A stretch of DNA of 64,000 bases, taken from NCBI GenBank assembly GCA_964035545.1, contig OZ037768.1, positions 8,795,241-8,859,240 on the forward strand, given 5' to 3'. This document shows, piece by piece, positions 12,701-24,700 of the stretch (position 1 is its first letter; each line of letters begins with the position of its first letter). Position numbers and translations under genes: made by a program. The stretch is from Bugula neritina. Taxonomy: Eukaryota > Bryozoa > Gymnolaemata > Cheilostomatida > Bugulidae. A model generated the notes under the pieces. It saw only the letters and a list, made by a program, of their open reading frames with translations. It was not told where the DNA came from and searched no databases.

Positions 12701-15700
12701 TCATTTTCAATGCTATATCACCTGTGATTATGTTGTTGTTGGCTAATCTTGGTGCTGAGCCAGGGGGGGGGGAGACAGCTTCATATTAGTATAATACAGT
12801 AATTGGTTAGGGTGTAATAAAATTGAGAAAAACTGGAAAGAGTTGCAAGCATAAGTTTAGTTGTCATTGTTGGTGGGATTTAAACTGCTTCATAACATAA
12901 CCCAGCACTAGCACATATACCACTATGTAGGGTAAGAGGGATAAACCTCAAGCTTATTTGTTGTGTATATTCCTCTCACCTAACCTTTGAAAGCGTTTTG
13001 TGTGAGAAATAAATTGTATGATTTGTCTGATAAAGGGAGAAGACCTCACAAGTGCAAGTGCTGTGATTCCGCATTCACTACATCTGGGGAGTTGATTCGT
13101 CACGTTAGATACAAACACACGTTCGAGAAGCCACACAAATGTCCACATTGTGACTATGCTTCAGTGGAACTGAGTAAAATGAAAAGACACATTCGAACAC
13201 ATACCGGTGCGTGCAAAAAGGAGTTCAACTATCTGAAAAATGATTTTCACTTTAAAGCAGATTTATTAATATGATGGTGCAAATTGAACTATGATCACAT
13301 TGTTCTTAATATCAGGTGAAAAGCCATACCAGTGTTCGCAGTGTGACTATGCCAGCCCTGATTCCTATAAACTAAAGCGGCACATAAGAACTCACACAGG
13401 GGAGAAACCCTACGCTTGTGACATTTGTCCATTGAAGTTTACACAAAGTAACAGCTTAAAGGTTATAATACAACCTATTTTTTTTTGTAAAAATAAATCA
13501 AATATATTTAAAGAGCGTTATTTTGAGTTTACCTTTATGTTATGCTGGATGCACCAATTCAAGGAATATTAAAACATGCTTCTTTGCGAGTTGCTACTTG
13601 CTGTGAAATTATTCTCTACATGTTTAGGCTCACAAGAGAATTCATATGGGTAGTAAACCAGTATTTGCGTGCCAGCTCTGCCCAGCCACATGTGGACGTA
13701 AAACCGATCTGCGGATACATATGCTGAAACTGCATAGCCCGGAGAAAGCACCCTTAGTGTGTAGAAAATGTCAAATGGAATTACCAAATAGATATGAGTA
13801 TAAGCTGCATGTTAGAAGTCACGACGGAGAGAGAATTTACAGATGCAGTAAGACTGATGAATTCAACTCACTTTCACTAGACTGAAGATTTTATGCAGCT
13901 ATGGTGGCAATAACTGTATAGCTGGTTTGTCATAGCCTATCGCTTTATGGTAAACTGATTTTCCATTTTTACATTGTATCACAGGTTTTATTTATACTTT
14001 AGCACTTTGTGCATTTGCCACTCTTGTGGACCGGAAGCTGGGAGAACATTTGCTGTCACAGCATGCCCAGTACAGGCCATATAAGGTAGGTACAGCTTGC
14101 TCATGCGTTTTATTAACAGTTTGCTAGTCTAAAACTATTGTTATTTCCTGTTTAATTTACACAAAAGTTGTAGCATTTTTTATGCATTTAAAAATTTCAA
14201 GATTTAGGAATTTAGTAGTTTACAAAATTGGCTTCTTGATGTGAAAGGTTAAAATTGTGGAATAATACATTTCCAGTATTATTTATATGTTGATAATGTA
14301 TTCATTAACCAATTTTGCTGTGTTATTTTATAAAGACATGAACCTTATATTTATAATGCACAAAAGTTGAAATTGATTTAAGAAATTCTTAAGCTTTCAG
14401 AATTATTTTGACCACATAATGTTCTCACAAGAGTTTGGACTGAAATACTTCGAGTGTTGTGTGTGTAAGTTGCTATTAGGATATGAGTGTTATTCATATG
14501 ATGGTATCAATTGTTATTATGCTGCATTTTCTGGTCTTATACAGTGTACAGAGAGCAATTGCGATGGAGCTTTCCGATTTAAATCTCTATTGCGTCGTCA
14601 CAAGATGTTCTTCCATCGACTAGAAGAATTTTACCCACAGGAGAAAAATTTTGAATGCACATGTGGAAAAAAATTTGCATTGCAATGTATGCTATTAGTC
14701 TTACTTCAAATTAACGAAACCTATAAACAATAAGCTGTTTATTTAAATACATTTTGATTATACTGTTATTCAAACTAATACTAGCGTTATTTCAATTATT
14801 TTAGCAAACCAGTTAAAGCATCAAGAACTGCATGCGGGTAACACTGTCCTATCATCACTCGTTAACATTTTGAAAGATATAGAAGACATCGATGATATTG
14901 GTGAAGATGTCAATGAAGAAATTTCAGAAGAGATCAATTCTATGAACTCATTTGATTTACCAATATCAGTTTTATCGTCTTCTGCGTCTTCTTCTTCAAA
15001 GCGGTTTGTCGACATTCTTTCTGTGCTTTTCTTATTCTAATTTATAACTGTGCCGTGTACTAGCTCGACCCCTGAGTGGTCCTGTAAACAAATTTCTAAC
15101 TATGAGTCAGCCCTTGTAAAAGAGCCAAGCCTGTTATTGTTTAGTAAATGTGTTATACACCCATATATTTAGGACTCTGATTTTCTGGGAGGGGGGGGGG
15201 GAAGAAGAGTAACTATGCACCTGACAAAACTGAATTTATTCCAAAAAGTTAGCTATTTCATGTAACTAATAATAACTTTAATTAAGTTTTTGTAAATAAG
15301 CGACTATTCTCAAAATATTTTGGAGTTGTCTTATTTTAGAGACAAAACACTTGATAAATTTGCTAAATTAACAGTCATCAATGAATAAGTCTTCGTAAAA
15401 TATATTTTACTGTTATTTAAAATTTGCTAAATTATTTTCTGAATTATTATATCTTTTCCTGTGACAAATTGTTAGCATCAGCAAAGCGGCAATAGCTGTA
15501 ACTGAGCTGTGAAAGCAAATGCTGAAACCAAAAGTTTATAATTCTTATAGTTGTGCATAACTTGCTTCTACTGTTGGGTAAATATAAAGTATGGGCAACT
15601 CCCGCACACACTAACCCCAACGTAGACATTCCACTTCAACATACTCTTACTCTAACGAAAACCTTGTTTTAAACTGTAGAACTTCATCTAAGCTAAATTG

Positions 15701-18700
15701 ATTTGTTTATGGGTTATTTTATAATTATGAATCGCAGGTAATTCATTATATGTATAAAAATAAAGGATATTTCTAGTTTCTACAGATATACACTGGTTGG
15801 TTGTATACCATAGTATATTTTTGTTTGATACATTAAAGGTATGCGGATGAGGAAGACACAATGACACAGAGACTTGATGGTTTGCCAGATGGTGGTAACC
15901 TGGTAATGCGGAGGATAGTCCAGCAAGTCAAGGGCCATAGAGTGGTGGTAATGGAAGTGGGTCCCTCTGATAGGTCTAGTCTAAGTGAAGATGACAATAC
16001 CAATGAGCTGAATAAAAAGTCCGCAATGGAAGAATCTACATTGAATAGGTTTGCTGCTGTATTAAGAAATTGTCAGCTATTTCATTTTGTTCAAGATGAA
16101 AAAATTGTTCGCTTGTGTATTTAGATAACTGTATATTGTTAATTAGAAGGTCTATGTGTTAGCATGTATTCTCCATGTTTATTATTTATTCTTAGGAATA
16201 TTCTTGGAGAATATTCCTAAGAATAAGAATATATTAATGTTCTTATATATAAGAATATTCTTCTTATTATATTAAATACCATTTGTTTGTAGAATGCCAG
16301 AAAGCGAATCCTTTGAGCCTGATACATCTATGTCCGAGGATGCTGCTGTGCAAATACTCTACAATCTGTCCTCAGACGGTCATTTGTCTGGCAGCAGTCC
16401 GCACCAACACCACTCAGAGCAGCAAGAGTCTGGTACAGTTACACGTTCATGTCTTATGGGGAGAAGTATATAGCTGTTACCTTTATTATGTTGTAATTTT
16501 ATGGGGGTGGGGGGTATAAGTGTGCATCTTGGCTTTTCACTTACTGTGTTTAAATCTTTCCTATATTGTAATTTTCTATAATCATTCATGTGTAGTTTTT
16601 CGTATAAAAAGTTACCTACTGATCTTGTTTACTATTTAAGCTCTTTTATAACAAGTTTATTCAGCTGCCATTTAAACTCTCTGCCTTTTATGTTTAATTG
16701 TTTTGGTTGTGTCAGCTGCATGTCTATTTACTTGGTTTGGTATTGACAGTGGCTGTCGGCAGCATATTTACTAGGTAATCTTACTTTATATATATTATAT
16801 TTATTGTGTTATTGTTGACATAATAATACTATAATAATAATAATGTGTATATATATATTATATTATATTTATTGTTAACAGATATGGTGACCTCCCTTAC
16901 GTCAGGTCGAGTGGTAACACTAGAAATGGATGCTCTACCGGATGTTTTGTGCGGGGCTGTTGGAGAGGTGTGTATTGGTTGGAAGTAGTTCTGGAATATT
17001 TTAGCTTACGATGAAAATGATTGTGGATTAAAGCACTTATACCTGCGCAACGGCTGACTAAATTTCAAATTTCTATTCAACTGCCATTACAGTGATAGTA
17101 ATACTGTCTCTAACCCTATGTACTTTGTATATGATGAATACATTGGTGCATAGTGTTATATTTACTGTTAGTGTAGTAATAAAGGGCTTTTGAAAAAAAA
17201 ATTTTATATTTTGTTTGAGGTCAAAAAAAATGCAGAGTTGAATACTATTTCTGTTTGCAAGCAGTTGATCAAAAAGGCTTAGTCTAACAACATCATACAA
17301 AATCAAATTTATTGTTTTAGACAATTTTCAATTTAATTAAATTTTATATGTTTTAAAACAGTATTAACTAGTTTTCATGTTGTTTCCCTATAATATATTA
17401 GATTGGGTATGTCTGTGTAATCTATAGAGAACACATGATTTTGCAGTTAGCCTTATGGGATATGTATCGGAATTTGCATTAAACTACTTTTTCCGATGTT
17501 TCCTTTTTTCTTCTATATGGAATAATGTTTTGTTATGCGTCACATTTGAGTAGTGACCAAGTGGTTCTGAGTCTATTTTGTGACCGGTACCGCCGGTAGA
17601 TAAACTGGCTGGTTTGCTCTTGCACTTTACTCTGTATCTTGTATTGTCTTTGGATAGCTTCATCTCAAGATATTTGTCGCTGTAAGGCGATACTTTTTTT
17701 TGTTTTGAGTTGGTGAATATTAGCGAGACTGGTGCATTATGTTGAGGTGTTATAGAGCTCTGGGAATTTTCTGTAGCTTTTATTGCAATAGGGGACATGT
17801 TTGAATGAGTTGCACTCGGTGAGTATGGACTAGGCTGTGCAGTTCTGGGCAGGGCTCTGTCAGATTGCCTTTCTGCATGCATGACTTTACGATGTCTCAC
17901 TCGGATAGATGGTGGTATATTTGATTGCGGTGTTATTGAGCTTTGTGACAAGTGTGTATTTCTTGGATACAGTTGAGAGACATTAGATGCGGCCAAAGAA
18001 GCCGTACTTGGTGTATTTGCACTAGCAGGGACTACTGGTTGGGTTTTGTCAGATTGAATGTCTTTATATTGAGAGATATTTTTGTGTTTTGATCGTTTTA
18101 CTCGAAGAGGAATAGAGCGAGGGACATTTGAGTGGGGCGTTACTGAGCTCTGTGACGGGCATAAACTATTCATCTGCAGCTGAGAAATGTTTGAGTTAAT
18201 TAGTGAGCCTGCACTTGGTGTGAATGGGCTTAGAATTATCTCTCTGCTCTGCTTCTGTATATTCGATAGCTCAGATTCTTTAGATTTATTGAGTGATTTT
18301 CTCGATTTCTCTGTAACTTCTGGGCTGGTAATCATCGTAGGCATAGTTTCCATTTGTAGTGATTTTCTTGAATTGAATTCCTTTGTTGACCGATTGCCAA
18401 CAAGATTTTGAACTGAGAGAGTTGCTTCTCGATTCAGATTTTGGCCTGATTTTGTCTTTTTTGTAGCTGGTAAGTCACTCTCATTAGTTGGGTGACGCGA
18501 TTGGTATGGCTGAATGTTAGTGTTCAGTTCATGACTGGTTTTAACTTCGCAAATTGGCGAGTAGAGAAAAACCACGTATGATCGTTCTATTCTCCACAAC
18601 CTTTTGGTTATAGCTGTCTTCCAGCTGCGTGTGATAACATTTGCTCTTCCTATTCCCACCGCTCTAGCATTCTTCCATATAATGTTGAAAAATTTATCTA

Positions 18701-21700
18701 AAGTAGAGAAATGCAACATTGCATGATTTGAACAATCAAACAAGTGTAGTTGCTTCAAGCTCTATTTTATGTATTATTTATTTGGTTTACATAACATCGC
18801 AGCTTACCATAGTTGCTATCATACTTTTCTTTATATGTGTAAGAAAGACCGCTATCGTAGGCCAGTTGTACTGTAGAATCACCTAATTAAACAACCACAG
18901 GAGAACAATCTATTGTAAAGTTTACATAGTTTGAATTTTATAAAGTGTGTTTAATAATTATAAGCTGGCAAATTGCTTACATTTGACTAATTTACAAATT
19001 GCATTCAAGTTCTGCTCAAATTTTTGTATGGTGTTTAAATGTATTTTACCTGAAATAATGTTTGTACCAGGTTTACCCTCTTGGTATAATAAACTCTCTG
19101 CACATATTGTTCCGTCCAATCGTAGCCTGCTGTTTTCTTCACTACTCGGCTTGTCATTTGTTTTATGCTTTCGAGCGTATTTTATTGCTATTTTGTTGGC
19201 CAACTCACACATCTCTCTGTTCAAAGATAAGGGCGGCACATGGTGACCCTTCAATGACAGTTATTGTGCTTGCTCAAACACTCACCTGCTTTGATTCGGT
19301 TCTAACTTTTTATCTAAGTTTGATTAACAAAAATGAGGTTTTAAAAAAGTTCTCCTTACATTTATAATATTGCTAAAAACTGTTGGTACTCTTTATAATT
19401 TATTTCTACTAAACTAATTATATAAAAATGTTTGTTGAGATTGTTTTAATTCATCTCATTGCATTGATGAAAACATGATATATTAAATATGACATATTGT
19501 TATAGTTTTCAGATTTAGGGTTGATGTGCCACCAAGAGAGTCTATTTAACACTAGAGAAACTTCACCAGTTAAGTCGAGTAGATATCGTTATATTTAATA
19601 CAAGAATACATAATAAAAATCCAATGTACAACAGTAATGATACGCACGTCTATTTAGTTTACAGCACTATCCTCAACTGAGCTAGTAGCGCGAAGCGGCT
19701 ACTATTACTTATCAAACAGCTTAGCTAATTGGCTAATACATTGTTCCGGGTCAATACGCAACCTTGCGTATTGTGTTGCTGGTAGCTCCACGAGCCACCA
19801 CACTGCCCCCTCCAGCAGAAAGCCCACTTTCTGATAAAATAAGATTCACATAAAAAAACGTATACTTCGTTGTGGGGGGTAAGAGAACAGTATAAAAGTA
19901 TATACAAAAAAAAAGAACAACAACTGGTAAAAATATACAGGTATATATAACGTGCACTAAGTAATAAGCAAGAGAAGATCCTATCTACATGTAGAGTACG
20001 TGCCACCATTACGGTAGGGAATGCCACAGAGAGGTAGGGGAATGAGTAGTAGGGAGTAGTAGGTAGACTCGAGTTAACTGCGGGCCGCACGCTTCATGCG
20101 TTTAATAGACTCCTGTAAGTATTTGAGTTCACTGGATGCTGCCTGTACCCGTGGGGCCAGCCTGTACACTTCTTGCTCCAAGTCATGCGCCCTAGCTTCT
20201 ACCTCACGTAGGTTACGGGCCCAGGGGGACGAGCGAGAGGAAGTTGGCTGCCTGTGTCTTTTCCGCTCTGAGGATGGAAGGGGAGGAGGGAGTGTATACG
20301 CATTTGTGTCTACTCTCTGTAGTACGACACGAGGAAAGGTATGCGGCATGCGTATAGGACTGTGAGGTGGAGAGTTAGTAGACTGTGTAGGTTTATCTGC
20401 GGCTTTAGAGATGATGGGTCGCGGGGAAGGGAAGCCTTGCTCCAGGCGAGATAGCCGAGCTGAGTCAGTGATGAGTGGTTTGATGGCGTTGAGAAAGGCA
20501 GGATAGGATGATTCGTCTACTTCATAGACATGCCCTTGATAACACTGCATAGTACGTTGGTGCCGCAACAGGTAATCACGATTGTAGCTATATTCTCCGC
20601 AAGGGCAGAAAGTGGTGATGTAGTGTTGCGGCAAGTGTACTTTTAGTCTGCGGTGGGTCGTGAATCGCTGCTGGCAGAGGTTGCATTCACGATTACCCTC
20701 ACCTCCTTGATGGGTCCTGATCTCTCTCTCTGTGGCAGGGGTAATCCAGTTGGAGGTTGCTTCCAACTGGGGTGGCAGTTTCCTGGTGGTAGAAGTTGTT
20801 GGGGCCGGCTCTGAGTCCCACGCCATCTCTAGAGAAGGCATGCCCGGAGAGACGGGCGCGAGTGTGCCTACAAAAGTAGAATTAGTGTTAGATCGCGGTG
20901 GATCTTTACAACCTAATTCTAGTGACTGTCGACCGTTGCTAGCCTGAGAGTCACTGCTTTTGGAATGCACTCGAGGAACTGATGAATCATGTGTGGACTG
21001 ACCAAGAACAGTGTCTAGCTCCAGGTCTAACAGACCATCGGCCATTACAGTGTCTTCATCGTCATTCACATGAAACGTGGTTCCCAGTAATTCTGATTCA
21101 ATCTGCTGAATTAGTTCAGAATCTACTGGCATCGAGCCCGTTTCCATGAATAGGAATACAAGACTTATACTGGCTTACCTGGGAACTCGGTATTAATGTC
21201 CATACTCAACGTTCTTGGTAAGGTTGGAGCTGGTTGTGAGATACGTCTGCCTTTGGCGATGTCAGCATAAGAAAAGGCTGAGCATCGTTTCTGAGGCACG
21301 AGGTCGGAACTATTTGCTTTACGCGCATTAATTCCTCCCACTATTCCGCCCTCGCAAAAGTTGATATTTGCGTGGGGTTCACAACTCCAACATTTTATCG
21401 TACGGTTTTCCCCTAGACTTTCATGTGCGCCGCTTCTAATGCAGTCACATATGAAGTCTTTCAAATACGGTGGGGGCTTCCTCGTACGCTGTCCCCTTTC
21501 TAGGGGGGGTGACACGCTTGCCGGTTCGTTAGTAGGGGCCTCTAATGGCGTCTCTACTTCACCGTTAGTGGTCACCTCTTCTTGTTCTCCGGATGGAGCC
21601 CCTCCCTCCGTGGGGGTTTGCACTTCCGGAACCGGCTCGGTTTCTGGAAGTGATGGAATTAGACTTGGCGGTGGCGGACACACTTCTGTTGGCAAAAGCT

Positions 21701-24700
21701 GCCGCTCCTCTCTCACCAAGTTTTCCTCCCGCGGTATGACCACTTCGTATTCAGGTCCATGCCGCCGTCGCCCGCGCGTCGTTGTCTGCCTCCTGGGCTC
21801 TAACAACGGGGGGGCTTCTCCCACTCCGTCAGGGCTAGCCCAATACGGTTTCAAGCGAGACTCATTCTGGATAGACACCTGTCCTGAGCGCTCAATCTTG
21901 TACGTATGATTGGGCATAGCCTCGACGACCACGTAGGGGCCTACGAACTTAGGCTTCAGCTTATCAGCCTGTCCGCGGCGCCTACGGTAATTGACCATCC
22001 ACACCTTATCTCCTCTTTGATAGAGGGGTGGTTCATCGGAATCTTCGTGCCGCACCTTCCACTGCTGTTGACGCAGTATCTCGTGTGCGGCCTTCATCCG
22101 TTCCACTAGTTCACTGGCATACTCATGGACTGAGTTATCTTGCTCCGGAACGTGATAGGTGAGATGGTCAGGGACACGAGTCTCTCTCCCGAGCATCAAG
22201 AGGTTTGGGGTCTCACCAGTACTGGTGTGTGGGGTGCTACGGTATGCACGCATGACTTGCGGCAACACCATATCCCATTCCTCTTGACCTCGTCCAAGGA
22301 GGAGACTCCGGAGCGCATCACCTAGCATCCGGTTGTTGCGCTCCACCACCCCGTTACCTTGAGGGTGGTAGGGGGTGGTCCTGCTCTGATTTACTCCCCA
22401 GAGGTGGCAAAGGTCGCTCATCAGTTGAGACTGGAATTGAGCGCCTTGATCAGAGTGTATCTGTTCGGGAAGCCCAAAATAACAGAATACATGTTGGTCT
22501 AGTGCCCTGGCCACTGTTGGGGCTGATGCATCTGGGATAGCCAGAGCATCCGCCCACCTAGTAAAGTGGTCGGTTAGTACTAGGATCCAATTATTGCCTC
22601 TGGGGGTCAGGGGCATGGGTCCGACCAGGTCTACAGCGACCACTTGCCAGGGCCTACCAGCATATAGCCTCCGCCGTCCTGCTTCACCAGGGGGGCGGCT
22701 ATGCTTACTGGCCTGGCAGATCTCACACTGTTTGACTCTGAGCCGGACGTCACGCTCCATCTGCGGCCAATACCACCGGAGTCGTAATTTGGATATCACT
22801 CGCTTGACCCCTGCGTGGGCCTGCTTGTGAGTATCCCAAATCAACTCACGGCGGATGGCTGTGGGGCAGACTACCCTCTTCCTTTCCGGGTGTCTGCCGC
22901 TGGCAGCTAGAGAGATGGTTAGCAACCCATCCTGCCCGATCCGCAGCGAGTCCCAACGCTGACAGTATAGCCGGAACTCGGCGCATCCCTGTCGTATGCG
23001 TTCCTCGCTGGGTCGTCGCCCTTCCCTTTTGGCCCGGTAGATGTCTGCCACGACTCCCGGCAGCTCTTCTTGGAGCTTCTTCAGCTCTCGAACATTACCG
23101 GCCAGTACAGGGTTGGCGCGGAGGTTTTGTACATCCTCCGGGGACTCGTCAACTCTTTGCCTGAGTTGACCTTGATCCCAGTCAAACGGTGCTCCGTGAT
23201 GAGCCAGCGTCTCCAACTCGCATCGTGGGGGACCTCCATCCCTCCTCTCGATGTTGAGACACTGTTTGCAACCTCCGTCAGGTCGGCGACTCAACCCATC
23301 CGCATTGCTGTGTCTCTTGCCCGGTCGGTGTTCGATCCGGTACGAGAATTCAGCTAGGATTTCGAGCCACCGGGCGACCTGACTGGAGGGCTCTGCTCTC
23401 CTGCACAACCAGATCAGCGAGGCATGATCCGTACGCAGCCGGAACTTCCTGCCATATAGGTATGGTCTGAAGTGCTTCACTGACTTGATTACTGCCAGCA
23501 GCTCCTTGCGGGTAGTGCAGTAATTTCGTTCAGCGGGAGAGAGAGACTTGCTGTAGTAGGCTACTACTACTTCTCGGCCTTCCTGCACTTGCGACAGCAC
23601 AGCGCCAACATTCTGGTCACTGGCGTCTGTGTCTAGGATGTACTCCAGAGTGGGGTCTGGGTAGGCCAAGATGGGCGCCGTTAGGAGGCAGCCCTTGAGG
23701 CGGTCGAACGCTTCTTGTTCGACTGGAGTCCACTGCCACGTCACTCCCTTTGCGGTAAGCCGGTTTAACGGCTGGGCTATGCCCGCAAAGTCTGGTATGT
23801 ATTGCCTGTAATACCCTACCAGCCCCAAGAAAGCCCGGAGTCCGGTCAAGTCTTGGGGGGGTGACCCAGTCTTCTACTGCCCGTACCTTTTCGGGATCCG
23901 TTGCCACGCCGTTTCGACCGACAACGTGCCCCAGGTACTTGACCTCCGGCTGCAATAGAGCGCACTTGGAAGGTTTGAGCTTAAGACCGGCACCTCGGAG
24001 TCTCTCGAAAACCTCCTGTAGACGACTGACATGTGTCTCGAAGTCTGGAGAGATTACGATGACGTCATCGAGGTAGACCAGCAGTGTCTTCCAATGGAGT
24101 CCGCTAAGGACTTGTTCCATCAGCCTCTGGAAGGTGGCTGGGGCGGAGGTTAACCCGAAGGGCAGCACCTTCCACTTCCACAAACCGTCCCGTGTGATAA
24201 ACGCCGCTTTCTCCTGGGCGTCGGGACTCAGAGGAACCTGCCAATAGCCGCTTAGCAAGTCTAACGTACTGAAGTACTTGCTGCCGGCTAGGGCGTCCAA
24301 TGACTCGTCAATACGAGGTAGAGGGTAGGCGTCCTGTATGGTTACGCTATTGAGTTTGCGATAGTCCACACAGAACCGCCAACTGCCGTCTTTCTTCCGG
24401 ACCAGTACGACTGGCGAGCTCCACGCACTATGGGCGGGCTCTATCAGTCCCCGGTCCAGAAGATCCCGTACTTGTCGGCTAAGCTCCTTCTCTTTCTCCG
24501 GCCCCAGCCTGCGCGTGGGCTGCCGGACAGGGACTGTCCCTGCAGTCAGCGGTATTTCGTGTCTGACAATTCCAGTCAGTCCCACGTCATTCTCCCCGCT
24601 GCTGAACACATCACCGTAGTCGCGTAGTAACTTGGCCATAGCTTGGCGTTCTCTGTTACTCGCGCAGCCGCCACTGGCTGTTTCGTATAACTCCCGGAGA

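Noticed and set aside
15004-15040. Stop of the CTCF-like gene at 15040
   Set aside because: Kept only as an unspliced alternative, because the downstream exons 15839-16048, 16293-16432 and 16882-16967 continue in phase with protein-like sequence.
20074-21147. An envelope gene in the third ORF of the retrotransposon
   Set aside because: No signal peptide, membrane segment or glycoprotein-like cysteine pattern; zinc-finger and coiled-coil features instead.
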